Assembly (NCBI RefSeq): GCF_024626525.1
Contig: NZ_JANJGU010000004.1
Location: forward strand, 1 to 64,000
Direction: 5' to 3'
Length of the DNA: 64,000 bases
DNA from: Lederbergia panacisoli
Lineage (GTDB): Bacteria > Bacillota > Bacilli > Bacillales > Bacillaceae_C
Every line of letters starts with the position of its first letter. Position 1 is the stretch's first letter. The notes under the pieces are model-generated. The model saw nothing but the letters and a program-made list of their open reading frames with translations, had not been told where the DNA came from and searched no databases. A program made the translations under genes and the position numbers. Shown here one piece after another: positions 35,636 through 44,350 of the stretch.

Positions 35636-36568
35636 ATGGAGACTGTTTTATCAGTCGAAGGACTAGGGAAGTCTTTCAAACAAACTCAAATAATTCAAAA
35701 CATCTCCTTTGATGTGAGAAAAGGAGAAATAATGGCCATTCTTGGTCCAAATGGAGCCGGAAAATCGACTACAATTAGAAATATTATGGGAATTATGTAT
35801 CCGGATGAGGGTTCTGTAAATTTCCATAACCATGCTCCCGGTGAAATTCCTCGCAATAAAATTGGTTATTTGCCAGAAGAGAGAGGTCTATATAAAAACG
35901 TCAAGGTTTTAGACATGATTTTATATTTAGCCGAATTAAAGGATTATCCGCTTAAAAAGGCGAAAGAGCGGGCACTTGAATATTTGGCGAAGCTCGGACT
36001 TGAAGGGAAAGAGAAGGTTTCTGTTGAAGAATTATCCAAGGGAATGGGGCAGAAGGTTCAATTTATTGGATCAATTATCCACGAACCGGAATTGTTGATA
36101 CTGGACGAACCTTTTTCAGGACTAGACCCAGTTAGCCAGGAAGTTTTTAAAAATGAAATTAAGGATCTTGCCAGTAAAGGAACAGCGATATTATTATCTT
36201 CGCATCAAATGAATATGGTCGAAGAAATATGTGATCGCTTGTTTATGATTCATCGTGGTCAAAAGGTGATCTACGGAACGCTGGAAGACGTCAAAAATCA
36301 ATATGCTAATTTTAAATGCACCGTCCGTGGGAAAAATGATATCTCTTTGCTGGAGCGACTTTCGCATGTACAGCGTGTTGAGCAAAATGGAGATATATCT
36401 GTTATGTATTTGACTCAAGATGTGGTTGTGCCTCTATGGCTTAGACAATTACCTGAAACATTGAACATCCAGGAACTTTCCATTGACCGAATTTCACTCC
36501 ATGAAATTTTTATCGATGTAGCGACGGATCAACATGTCGTGAGCGAAGGAGGTTTCGTGAATGCGTAA
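35636..36568 (+). CDS. NatA/YhaQ-like ABC transporter ATP-binding protein
   Basis: A 310-residue ATPase: Walker A GPNGAGKSTTIRN (about residues 38-50), PEERGLYKNVKV after the Q-loop, signature variant LSKGMGQKVQ, Walker B LLILDEPFSGLDP, H-loop SSHQMNMVEE, and a C-terminal DUF4162-like domain. It resembles YhaQ of B. subtilis and NatA, which drive sodium or drug export. Overlaps its permease by 8 bp. Confidence 0.88.
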   Translation: METVLSVEGLGKSFKQTQIIQNISFDVRKGEIMAILGPNGAGKSTTIRNIMGIMYPDEGSVNFHNHAPGEIPRNKIGYLPEERGLYKNVKVLDMILYLAELKDYPLKKAKERALEYLAKLGLEGKEKVSVEELSKGMGQKVQFIGSIIHEPELLILDEPFSGLDPVSQEVFKNEIKDLASKGTAILLSSHQMNMVEEICDRLFMIHRGQKVIYGTLEDVKNQYANFKCTVRGKNDISLLERLSHVQRVEQNGDISVMYLTQDVVVPLWLRQLPETLNIQELSIDRISLHEIFIDVATDQHVVSEGGFVNA

Positions 36569-37787
36569 TAGTTTGAAAGTGGCAAAATGGGAGATTAAAA
36601 GAAATATGATGAATAAATCGTTTATTATCTCTCTTTTATTAACTCCTGCTCTATTCATGTTTTTCTTTTTTGTACCGCAATTATTTAGTGGCGAGAGTAG
36701 TACGGAAGAGGTTAATGTTTTTTTACTGGACGAATTACAGGTTTGGGATGATATCACAGCCATTGTAGAGTCGCAGGGGCTAAACTGGAAATTACATGTA
36801 ACAGATTTAAGTGAGTCTGAGATGCAGGCCCAAGTTGCCGGTACGGATAATTCTGTATACATCCCTCTTACAGAAAAAACATTGGATCAAGGTTTAATCA
36901 ACTTATATATGAGCGAAGATGTTGGAGAAAATTTTGTTTATGAATCTTATACGCTAGAAGCACCGTTGCGACAACTGCAAATAGATAGACTAGGATTATC
37001 GGAAGATCAGAAAAATGTAATTGCAAAGGGCATTTCCATTCTAAAAGCCGACGCAGGTGATGCTGGAGAAAGTGAGGAGGCTGTATCGGACGAAAGTGAT
37101 CCTCTTAAAAGAGTAATTCCGGGGGCGTTTGCAGGAATTATTTTATTTTCAATTGTCATGACAGGTATGATGATTTTTACCTCCGCCTCTCAAGAAAAGA
37201 AAGAGAAGGTAGCAGAAATCATCTTGTCTTCCGTCACTCCGGGTGAATTGATGCAAGGAAAAATCATCGGATATTTCGTATTGGGGATCACTCAAGTCGC
37301 AGTATGGCTTGCAGTCGGACTGCCGCTCGTAGCATGGAAGCTGGACTTGCCGTTAGTTGAATATTTATTAGTTCCGGAATTATTGTTACTATTAGTGTTG
37401 GCTATATCAGGATATCTATTATTCTCGGCAATTTTTGTTGCCATCGGCGCAACAGTCGAGGACATGACTGCTACAAGCAATTTCCAAGGACTCGTTATGA
37501 TGCTTCCGTTTTTACCGCTAATATTTATCGGACCAATTGTCGGAGACCCAAGCGGCATCATCGCCAAAGTCGGATCATTTTTCCCACTAACATCGCCGGC
37601 AGTCTGGATTATTCGCCTTTCAATGCTAGAAGAATGGCCATGGGTCGAAATCATTATTGCCCTAGCTATCCTTTTTGTGACCATCTGGCTCATGATGAAA
37701 GCTGCAGGCAAAGTATTCAAAATCGGCATCCTTATGTACGGAAAAAACGCAACGCCGAAAGAAATTTGGAAGTGGTTGTGGGCGTAG
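36561..37787 (+). CDS. NatB/YhaP-like ABC-2 permease
   Basis: A 408-residue permease: one N-terminal helix, an extracytoplasmic domain of about 150 residues, then five to six helices beginning near AGIILFSIVMTGMMIFTSAS. The sequence QEKKEKVAEIILSSVTPGEL is typical of the ABC-2 NatB/YhaP group. AGGAGG lies 8 bp before the ATG. Probable exporter of Na+ or a toxic compound with the ATPase at 35636. Confidence 0.87.
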   Translation: MRNSLKVAKWEIKRNMMNKSFIISLLLTPALFMFFFFVPQLFSGESSTEEVNVFLLDELQVWDDITAIVESQGLNWKLHVTDLSESEMQAQVAGTDNSVYIPLTEKTLDQGLINLYMSEDVGENFVYESYTLEAPLRQLQIDRLGLSEDQKNVIAKGISILKADAGDAGESEEAVSDESDPLKRVIPGAFAGIILFSIVMTGMMIFTSASQEKKEKVAEIILSSVTPGELMQGKIIGYFVLGITQVAVWLAVGLPLVAWKLDLPLVEYLLVPELLLLLVLAISGYLLFSAIFVAIGATVEDMTATSNFQGLVMMLPFLPLIFIGPIVGDPSGIIAKVGSFFPLTSPAVWIIRLSMLEEWPWVEIIIALAILFVTIWLMMKAAGKVFKIGILMYGKNATPKEIWKWLWA

Positions 37788-37803
37788 CTAGTTGAAATCG
37801 GAG

Positions 37804-37842
37804 AACCGCCATTCAATGCATATACTTGAATGGCGGTTTTTT
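37804..37842 (+). terminator. Terminator of the NatAB-like operon
   Basis: AACCGCCATTCAA pairs perfectly with TTGAATGGCGGTT, followed by TTTTTT. Confidence 0.9.
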
Positions 37843-37888
37843 GTGAAAAAAATGATATTTTTACTAATATACTGGTCTTATAACTCTT

Positions 37889-38652
37889 AACTCTCGCATA
37901 CCGCGGAATAACTCTCGGATAACTGATTTTACTCCCGTATAGCTTCCCGTTACTCCCGATAAAGGTTGCACACTCCCGCAAGGAGGAATAACTCTCGCAT
38001 ACCGCGGAATAACTGTCGGATAACTGATTTTACTCCCGTATAGCTTCCCGTTACTCCCGCATAAAGGTTGCACACTCTCGCAAGGAGGAATAACTCTCGC
38101 ACAGCACGGAATAACTGTCGGATAACTGATTTTACTCCCGTATAGCTTCCCGTTACTCCCGCATAAAGGTTGCACACTCTCGCATGGAGGAATAACTCTC
38201 GCATAGCACTGAATAACTCTCGGATAACTGATTTTACTCCCGTATAGCTTCCCGTTACTCCCGCATAAAGGTTGCACACTCTCGCAAGGAGGAATAACTC
38301 TCGCACACCGCGGAATAACTGTCGGATAACTGATTTTACTCCCGTATAGCTTCCCGTTACTCCCGTATAAAGGTTGCACTCTCGCATGGAGGAATAACTC
38401 TCGTATAGCACTGAATAACTGTCGGATAACTGATTTTACTCCCGTATAGCTTCCCGTTACTCCCGCATAAAGGTTGCACACTCTCGCATGGAAGAATAAC
38501 TCTCGCATAGCACTGAATAACTCTCGGATAACTGATTTTACTCCCGTATAGCTTCCCGTTACTCCCGCATAAAGGTTGCACACTCTCGCATGGAGGAATA
38601 ACTCTCGTATAGCACTGAATAACTCTTGGATAACTGATTTTACTCCCGTATA
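37889..38652 (-). repeat. Tandem array 1: seven-plus 102-bp units, each built of five 20-bp modules
   Basis: The landmark CTGATTTTACTCCCG recurs at 37923, 38024, 38126, 38228, 38330, 38430, 38532 and 38634 (period 100-102). Inside each unit the core ACTCYCG (minus strand CGRGAGT) recurs at steps of about 21, 20, 21, 21 and 19 bp, mean 20.4. Between cores lie module-specific bases that are conserved between units. It ends 27 bp beyond the stop of the NERD gene at 38678 and fills the gene-free stretch 37843-38677. It reads open in several frames because 102 is a multiple of three, but I see no ribosome site and treat it as non-coding. Confidence 0.92.
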
Positions 38653-38677
38653 ACAAAATTACTTTCTTAAAGTAATA

Positions 38678-39640
38678 TCATCTATATTTGTTTAAATCCA
38701 TGCTGTATGTTCGATTGCGGAAGGTTCCTTCGCTATAAAGGTCCGTTGTTTGTAGGATTCGAGTCGCTGTTTTCATGTCATTAATTTTAAGAAAATCACG
38801 ACAATCTCTATTCGAGATCCTTCGTCCGAATAGTAAAAGCCATTCTTTAATTGCGTTTCGATGAGCCAAATGGTCATAATTTTTGCAACTAGGACAGTGC
38901 CAGCTCCTAATGATCTTCTGCATTCCAATCCAACCGCATATTTTACACTGCACTCCTTTTTTAATATCATTTCGGGGAATTCCGTAAGTTTCACAAATAG
39001 GGTTCGGTATATAAGGTTGATGACTGTCAAGAAGTTGAGAGGTCAGGGAGTCCAACGTTTGGACATCTATTTTTTGTGGGAGATGGTAGAGGCTTTTGAT
39101 GTGTTGTGGAACTATGCTTGGGAATAAAACTTTTGTACGTTTCGGTGCAACTTTTACGATTTGCTTCGGGTATGCTAAGACAACAGCGCCAATAACGGGG
39201 ATATCAATACCGACCTGGCTTAAAAACTCTTTAAACAATATGGCATTACGTTCTACTTGGGCGGCTGGGCACTCAAAACCGTCAACTGTGCCATCTGTTT
39301 TTATTCGAATCAATTGTGGGGGATTTTCTCTAAATTCCAATATTCCTGAGATGTTTTTCACTTCTAAAATTATTGCAAATAATCGGGATAAAAATAATGT
39401 GTCCATTTGAAACTGTGTACTAGTAGTGAGAGATAGATCATGGAAAATGCGGTGGTCGATGGAGAATGAGTTTCGAAGAAGTACATCTGCAACTTTATCC
39501 TCGCCGGCTATTCCTGCTTTTGCAGATGCTATTTTCGATAGGATAGTTGGGTATAACACATGACCATCTGGTAATCGACTTCGGGTTGCTTCTAATCCTT
39601 GTAGTCCAAGACAATCTGATCTAAATTTTACTGTACTTAT
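38678..39640 (-). CDS. NERD-domain (nuclease-related) protein with zinc ribbon, probable ATA start
   Basis: About 320 residues. NERD motifs: AGIAGED (Glu47), FQMDTLFL (Asp80) and IILEVKN (Glu93, Lys95), the conserved set proposed to form a nuclease-like site. A C-terminal CxxC-CxxC zinc ribbon (CKICGWIG...HCPSCK) and a helical segment NAIKEWLLLFGRRISNRDCR follow. The ribosome site AAGGAGG (39649-39655) points 8 bp on to an ATA codon at 39638-39640. Starting there aligns GLEATRSRLPDGH with LEALLRRLPQNH of the second NERD protein (48492). No ATG, GTG or TTG is well placed. Array 1 follows its stop. Confidence 0.82.
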   Translation of the reverse strand: MSTVKFRSDCLGLQGLEATRSRLPDGHVLYPTILSKIASAKAGIAGEDKVADVLLRNSFSIDHRIFHDLSLTTSTQFQMDTLFLSRLFAIILEVKNISGILEFRENPPQLIRIKTDGTVDGFECPAAQVERNAILFKEFLSQVGIDIPVIGAVVLAYPKQIVKVAPKRTKVLFPSIVPQHIKSLYHLPQKIDVQTLDSLTSQLLDSHQPYIPNPICETYGIPRNDIKKGVQCKICGWIGMQKIIRSWHCPSCKNYDHLAHRNAIKEWLLLFGRRISNRDCRDFLKINDMKTATRILQTTDLYSEGTFRNRTYSMDLNKYR

Positions 39641-39706
39641 CTTTTTTTCCTCCTTAGAGTATATTAGTAAAATCGTATCATAGACGGGATACATGGACAA
39701 CCCTAC

Positions 39707-39921
39707 TAATCAATCATTTGATTAAAGGATGAAAAGCTAAGCTGCGACATCCTATCAGCTAAAGGCGTATGTAAAAATATAATCAAACGATTGATTAAAA
39801 AAGAACCCTGTCAAAAATGTTTATTTCGAACTAATCAATCGTTTGATTAATAGATAGCGGGTGCCATAGCGCATCATTTTGCAAAAATCGGGCGATCTTA
39901 AACTAATCAAACGTTTGATTA
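39707..39921. repeat. Four copies of an 18-bp palindrome (TAATCAAACGTTTGATTA type)
   Basis: Copies at 39707-39724, 39780-39797, 39832-39849 and 39904-39921; the last is perfectly symmetric and the others differ by one or two central bases. Spacings are 73, 52 and 72 bp. They fill the intergenic stretch 39641-39988 between the NERD gene and the divergent lipoprotein gene. They look like operators of a dimeric regulator, most likely TetR-like, but no such regulator gene is adjacent. Confidence 0.75.
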
Positions 39922-39988
39922 GTTGTAATGTGGAACGTTTCTAATTCCTTTTCGTCTAACAGATAAAGGGAAGTAATGAGGTGAGAGG

Positions 39989-40552
39989 ATGAGAATTCAA
40001 TTTTTGCTGTTCCCATTTGCTGTTTTCCTCCTTTTCATTGTAGGAGGCTGTTCATCAAATGAAACGACTACAAAAGCCAGCTCCGTTGCCGAAATAGTGA
40101 ATAAGCCATCTAAGGTAGGGGCTTATGTAGTTAAAAAAAGTGGAAATACGGTCTTAGCGGTAGATTCGCAACCGCAGGATTTTAGTGCCACAGGCGGAGT
40201 AAAAGAATATTATAATGCGATAAGCTTTTCAAATGTAAAGGAAAAACTAGAAATCGGTCAGCGGGTGCGGATCGAAGTTGATGGTCCTGTTATGGAGTCT
40301 TATCCAGCCCAGGCAAATGCGGGAAATATTGAAATCCTGCCCACGTATAAACCGGACCAAGCTAATTTAACTGAAGCTCAAGTGGTAAAAGAAGCTGTGA
40401 AAATAGCTGAAACAAAGTCTGATTGGTTTCCGGCGATACGACATGTTGAATATTTTGAAGCAGAAGCTATTTGGAAAGTCGGTATAATGCAGAATGAAAA
40501 TAAGTATGATCTTGAGATCCAAGACAAGGCAGACAATAAAAAAATCCGCTAA
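39989..40552 (+). CDS. DUF3221 (YobA-like) lipoprotein
   Basis: A 187-residue lipoprotein: signal peptide ending FIVGGCSS (lipid-modified Cys21), then an extracytoplasmic domain with VGAYVVKKSGNTVLAVD, EYYNAI and SYPAQANAGNIEI, the pattern of DUF3221. A short second region (EAEAIWKVGIMQNENKYDLE) resembles a PepSY-like strand-helix. GAGGTGAGAGG precedes the ATG. Function unknown. Four palindromes lie upstream and suggest tight regulation. Confidence 0.8.
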   Translation: MRIQFLLFPFAVFLLFIVGGCSSNETTTKASSVAEIVNKPSKVGAYVVKKSGNTVLAVDSQPQDFSATGGVKEYYNAISFSNVKEKLEIGQRVRIEVDGPVMESYPAQANAGNIEILPTYKPDQANLTEAQVVKEAVKIAETKSDWFPAIRHVEYFEAEAIWKVGIMQNENKYDLEIQDKADNKKIR

Positions 40553-40580
40553 AGCACCTACGTGCTTTATGGCGGATTTT
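40541..40580. terminator. Bidirectional terminator between the lipoprotein gene and tRNA-Pro
   Basis: AAAATCCGC...AAAGCAC pairs with GTGCTTT...GCGGATTTT, flanked by A and T tracts that serve both strands. Confidence 0.85.
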
Positions 40581-40608
40581 TATTATGGCTAGATATTTTA
40601 ATCTAAGA

Positions 40609-40682
40609 TCGGGATGACAGGAATTGAACCTGCGACCCCTTGCACCCCATGCAAGTGCTCTACCAAGCTGAGCTACATCCCG
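40609..40682 (-). tRNA. tRNA-Pro (anticodon GGG)
   Basis: Minus-strand cloverleaf: acceptor CGGGATG paired with CATCCCG, D-arm GCTC/GAGC, anticodon stem CTTGC/GCAAG with loop ATGGGGT (anticodon GGG), T-arm GCAGG/CCTGT with loop TTCAATT. Discriminator base A; the 3' CCA is not encoded. Isolated tRNA gene. Confidence 0.93.
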
Positions 40683-40735
40683 ATAACTTAGTTTAATTAT
40701 AGGACGCCGGCACAAAATAAACAATCTACTAAAAT

Positions 40736-41485
40736 CTATTCATGCCCAATTCTTTTCTGATATTCAGACAAGGTTTTTAAGAGAATGGCCGGAATATCCC
40801 CATTTTCTAAAAAGGCAAGTCCCGTATCTTCGCCATTCTCCTCTTTAAATGCTGACACTTCATTTTGAAGCCACTCCATTTTACGATCAAGCTCCGCTGC
40901 GACGAGAGCGGCATTTCGAAGTTCATTTGCTAGTCCTTCAGGTATCTTTTTATTGTATTTATAGTAAATTTTATGTTCTAAGCTTGCCCAAAAATCCATC
41001 GCAATTGTACGGATTTGAATTTCCACATAAGTATTCACGGTTCGATCTGACATAAATATTGGAATCTCTACGATCATGTGGAGACTTTGATATCCATTTG
41101 ATTTTGGATTTTTTATATAATCCTTTAATTCGACGACTTTGATGTCCCCTTGATTCTGCAGCATTTCACTAAGGACATAAATGTCAGAAATAAATGAGCA
41201 CGTAATCCGAACACCTGCAATATCCCTAATGTTTTCTTTTATGGAAGCAAGAGAGATATCGTATCCTTTCCGCTGCACCTTTTTAAAAATGCTTTCAGGC
41301 GATTTGACACGAGATTTAACATGCTCAATTGGATTGTAATCGTGAATATAGTTGAATTCATCGGATAAAATATTGATTTTTGTGTTGATTTCATCACAGG
41401 CAAATTTATAAGCCATCATGAAACGAGTTAGTTCTACTCTCATTTCTTTTAAGCGATTTAAGTCAAAAATTGGATCGTTTTCCAC
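40736..41485 (-). CDS. relP: Small alarmone synthetase (GTP pyrophosphokinase, RelP/SasA-type)
   Basis: About 249 residues, a single RelA/SpoT synthetase domain without hydrolase or regulatory domains. Motifs: HDYNPIEHVKSRVKSPESI, IRDIAGVRITCSFISDIY, KNPKSNGYQSLHMIVEIP and EIQIRTIAMDFWASLEHKI. The sequence is close to B. subtilis YwaC (SasA/RelP) rather than YjbM. It makes (p)ppGpp, usually induced by cell-envelope stress. AAAGGG fits the GTG at 41485 best; an ATG at 41494 lies on top of it. About 40 residues longer than YwaC at the C terminus. Confidence 0.85.
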   Translation of the reverse strand: MENDPIFDLNRLKEMRVELTRFMMAYKFACDEINTKINILSDEFNYIHDYNPIEHVKSRVKSPESIFKKVQRKGYDISLASIKENIRDIAGVRITCSFISDIYVLSEMLQNQGDIKVVELKDYIKNPKSNGYQSLHMIVEIPIFMSDRTVNTYVEIQIRTIAMDFWASLEHKIYYKYNKKIPEGLANELRNAALVAAELDRKMEWLQNEVSAFKEENGEDTGLAFLENGDIPAILLKTLSEYQKRIGHE

Positions 41486-41546
41486 ATGAGACATCCCTTT
41501 CTGGCTGAACTACTGTAAAAATATCGTACCATATTTAATTAACATA

Positions 41547-41575
41547 TTGCATTTTTAAAAATCATACTATATACT
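41547..41575 (+). promoter_or_regulatory. Sigma-A promoter of the YtrA-type operon
   Basis: TTGCAT (41547-41552) and TATACT (41570-41575) with a 17-bp spacer. The start point would fall about 35 bp before the GTG of the GntR gene. Confidence 0.6.
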
Positions 41576-41618
41576 ACATTACAACACTAATGCACTGTGG
41601 TTGAGAGGAGGTAACTGT

Positions 41619-42002
41619 GTGATATTAAACTCGGACAGTTCTAAACCGATTTATGTGCAAATATCTGAATGGATAGAAAACGAAATTATTAGCGGAAACT
41701 TTAATAACGATGACAAAGTGTACTCACAATATCAGCTAGCCGAGTTGTTTAATATTAATCCGGCTACGGCCGCAAAGGGGTTGAATATTTTGGCGGATGA
41801 GCAAATTCTTTATAAGAAGCGTGGGCTCGGAATGTTCGTTGCTGTAGGTGCGCGGGAGAGAATACTCGATAAAAGAAGAAATGAAACGTTAAAGGAATTG
41901 GTTGATGCGCTAGTAATAGAAGCAAAGCGTTTAAACGTTGCTGAAAACGACCTTATTATGATGATTCAAGAAAGGAATCGAAAAAGGAGTGAAGAAAAGT
42001 GA
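41619..42002 (+). CDS. GntR family regulator, YtrA subfamily
   Basis: A 127-residue protein: a winged helix (PIYVQISEWIENEIISG, YSQYQLAELFNINPATAAKG, wing KKRGLGMFV) followed by only a short helical tail, as in YtrA regulators that control ABC operons. GTG at 41619 with AGGAGG 7 bp upstream. Overlaps the ATPase gene by 4 bp, so it is the first gene and likely repressor of a five-gene operon. Confidence 0.9.
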   Translation: MILNSDSSKPIYVQISEWIENEIISGNFNNDDKVYSQYQLAELFNINPATAAKGLNILADEQILYKKRGLGMFVAVGARERILDKRRNETLKELVDALVIEAKRLNVAENDLIMMIQERNRKRSEEK

Positions 42003-42907
42003 ATGTAATTGAATGCACGAATGTAACTAAAAAATATGGTCGGCACATTGTTCTAAATAATATGTCCTTTACGATACAAGAAAATAAAATTACAGGTCTG
42101 ATAGGGAGAAACGGTGCCGGGAAAACAACTTTATTAAATATCATATCTGGGTTTATCCATGAAACTTCAGGGCAAATTGAAGTTTTTTCTGAAGCCCCTT
42201 TCAATAATTTGCTCGTCTCCGCAAATAGCATCCATATCGATGATCAGATGACCTTTCCACCTTCTATGAATCTTGCAGAGATTTTAAATGAAGCTGGTCG
42301 CTTTTACGGAAACTATAATAAAGAACTTGCGGAGGGGATTTTTAACTATTTTTCACTTAATCCTAAGCAGCTCCATAATAATCTTTCAAAAGGGATGAAA
42401 AGTACGTTCAATATGATTTTCGGGTTAGCGTCAAGATGTGCTCTTACTATATTTGATGAACCAACTACCGGAATGGATGCGGCGGTTCGTAAAGATTTTT
42501 ACCGAGCGCTGTTGAAAGATTATATCGCTTTCCCACGGACGATTATCCTATCCAGTCATCACTTGAATGAAATAGAGGATCTTCTAGAGGATGTGCTTTT
42601 AATTAAGGACGGAAAAGCTCATCTTCATCTCCCAATTACTGAGTTGAAGGAGTGGGCTGTTGCTCTTCAAGGGAAAAAATCCGCAATCGCTCCCTGGACA
42701 CAAGGAAGGGAAATCATTTACAAGCAAGAAAGTCAAAATCGTACGTTTACGGTTATTCGTAATGATTTTACTGAAAGCGATATTAAAAATTTGATGCTAG
42801 ATGGTATAGAACTTAAACCAGTTTCATCAAGCGATGTATGTGTGTACTTAACGAACTCAGATAAGGGGGGGATTGACGATGTCTTTAATCGAATTGAGTC
42901 TATCTGA
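41999..42907 (+). CDS. ABC transporter ATP-binding protein (YtrB-like)
   Basis: A 302-residue ATPase: Walker A GRNGAGKTTLLN, a divergent signature LSKGMKSTFNMIFG, Walker B LTIFDEPTTGMD and H-loop SSHHLNEIEDL. The short N-terminal lobe and C-terminal extension match YtrB-type ATPases in GntR-controlled operons induced by lipid-II-binding antibiotics. GTG start with AGGAG 9 bp upstream, coupled to the GntR gene. Confidence 0.86.
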   Translation: MNVIECTNVTKKYGRHIVLNNMSFTIQENKITGLIGRNGAGKTTLLNIISGFIHETSGQIEVFSEAPFNNLLVSANSIHIDDQMTFPPSMNLAEILNEAGRFYGNYNKELAEGIFNYFSLNPKQLHNNLSKGMKSTFNMIFGLASRCALTIFDEPTTGMDAAVRKDFYRALLKDYIAFPRTIILSSHHLNEIEDLLEDVLLIKDGKAHLHLPITELKEWAVALQGKKSAIAPWTQGREIIYKQESQNRTFTVIRNDFTESDIKNLMLDGIELKPVSSSDVCVYLTNSDKGGIDDVFNRIESI

Positions 42908-43625
42908 TGTTGTAAAAAGGCAATATCATTTTAAACTAAGAGCTTTTTTTGGCAGTTTTAGTTCCCTTGCTTTTATGCAATTATTGGGGTTGGTATTTTC
43001 GCTTGGCGGTTCGGGAGGAATGGGATTTTCGAGTGAGCGTTATTCAATTCATATTTCGTATTATTCCGCTGAAACTGTTCTTGTTTTTACGTTTCTGTGG
43101 GCATTTCTTACAGCAATATTGATTACAGCAAAAGCAGCAAGATATGACGACTTTTCATTCGTATCAAATCGAGTAAGCAGTAATATTGCCAATGCCCTAT
43201 TTCTAGTTTCGACTAGTATGATTGGTGGAACTTCGGCAATATTATCGGGATATTTACTTCGAGTCATTACGTATTTCACATCGGACGTTCAATATGGTGT
43301 AAACAGTGGTCTGCTCGTAGCACCAAAGGAATTCTTTTTGGGTATTTTTGCAACTATTTTGTATGTGCTATTATTTAGCTCATTTGGTTATATGTTCGGC
43401 ACTCTTGTTCAAATAAACAAAATTTTTATTGTGTTACTACCGTGTCTGATTATAGGATCCTTCATATTCTTAGGAATTACGAACGAGGGAATGGTAAAAG
43501 TTGTTTTTGATTTTATTTTTAGAGAGTCGATATTTTTATTGTTCCTCATAAAAGTAGTTGGTATCTCAGGATTGCTATTCGCTGGTGCTGCCTCATTGTC
43601 AAACAGAATGGAGGTTAGGAAATGA
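42879..43625 (+). CDS. Membrane permease subunit of the YtrA-type operon
   Basis: A 248-residue protein with six hydrophobic helices after a short cytoplasmic start (SLIELSLSDVVKRQYHFKLR). ABC-2-like in topology and placed directly after the ATPase. ATG at 42879 with GGGGGG 7 bp upstream; overlaps the ATPase gene by 29 bp. Probable membrane partner of that ATPase. Substrate unknown. Confidence 0.72.
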   Translation: MSLIELSLSDVVKRQYHFKLRAFFGSFSSLAFMQLLGLVFSLGGSGGMGFSSERYSIHISYYSAETVLVFTFLWAFLTAILITAKAARYDDFSFVSNRVSSNIANALFLVSTSMIGGTSAILSGYLLRVITYFTSDVQYGVNSGLLVAPKEFFLGIFATILYVLLFSSFGYMFGTLVQINKIFIVLLPCLIIGSFIFLGITNEGMVKVVFDFIFRESIFLLFLIKVVGISGLLFAGAASLSNRMEVRK

Positions 43626-44311
43626 CGAACTTATTAGTATTTGGTCCATTCCTTGTTCTTATTATCCTCCTCATTTGGCTTTTTGTAAGTGGCCGATTAA
43701 AATACATCTTTAAAAATAAACAATTTGTCAAAATCTTTTTATTCACATATGCCATCCTTTTGGTGCTATCTGTTTTTGTGTACGAAATGCTCCCACATAA
43801 TATAAAGGAACTTCCAATAACCAAAGTGGCTAATTTAGATACATTGGAGGCGGATGTTTTTAATGGGAGAATTGAAAACATTGACCCTTCGCTCATTCGT
43901 GAAGAGTGGAAGTTTGATTATAGTGGTAAAGAGTTGCAAATACGCCAAGTGGAAGGCTATTTCGATGGTATGATTATAGTAGATAGAAAACCCGAAAATG
44001 ATGGATTAATAGAAGTAAAATATATCGCCGCAAGTAACCTAGATGGATTCGATATTACAGACGAGATGACGCCATTAAATGCTGAGATCCAAAATAATAA
44101 CTTAAATCTAAGTTTTAAGTCTAGACAAAGAGGAATTAGTTTCACAACTTATAAAAAAGAATTTGTCATTAACCAGTTTACGGGAGGAAAAGCCCATAAC
44201 TTAGGTTCATCGGGTTCATTTGGGGAAGCCAGGTACGTATTTTTAAAAATTCCGAAGGACCTAAACATTGTAGAAGATAATGATATTTGGATTAACTATA
44301 CTAATGAATAA
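43622..44311 (+). CDS. Unrecognised membrane-anchored protein of the YtrA-type operon
   Basis: A 229-residue protein with two N-terminal membrane helices (about residues 5-22 and 38-55) and a mostly beta-rich extracytoplasmic domain of about 170 residues. I do not recognise the family. ATGA overlap with the permease and GGAGG upstream show it is part of the operon. It may act as an accessory extracellular subunit of the transporter. Confidence 0.7.
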   Translation: MTNLLVFGPFLVLIILLIWLFVSGRLKYIFKNKQFVKIFLFTYAILLVLSVFVYEMLPHNIKELPITKVANLDTLEADVFNGRIENIDPSLIREEWKFDYSGKELQIRQVEGYFDGMIIVDRKPENDGLIEVKYIAASNLDGFDITDEMTPLNAEIQNNNLNLSFKSRQRGISFTTYKKEFVINQFTGGKAHNLGSSGSFGEARYVFLKIPKDLNIVEDNDIWINYTNE

Positions 44312-44350
44312 GAGGGTAGGGTATTCCTTATTAACAGGGGAGAAATCGTT

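Noticed and set aside
37292-37981. 229-residue minus-strand frame across the permease end and array 1
   Set aside because: Antisense to the NatB-like gene and continuing into the repeat; no start signals.
37889-38652. CRISPR array
   Set aside because: No unique spacers; all intervals recur from unit to unit.
37864-38656. Long open frames (up to 239 residues with 34-residue repeats) on the minus strand of array 1
   Set aside because: The openness follows from a 102-bp unit being a multiple of three; frames overlap each other, lack ribosome sites and have odd composition. Treated as non-coding repeat.
40467-40724. 85-residue open frame on the minus strand
   Set aside because: It runs across tRNA-Pro and its terminator and has no ribosome site.
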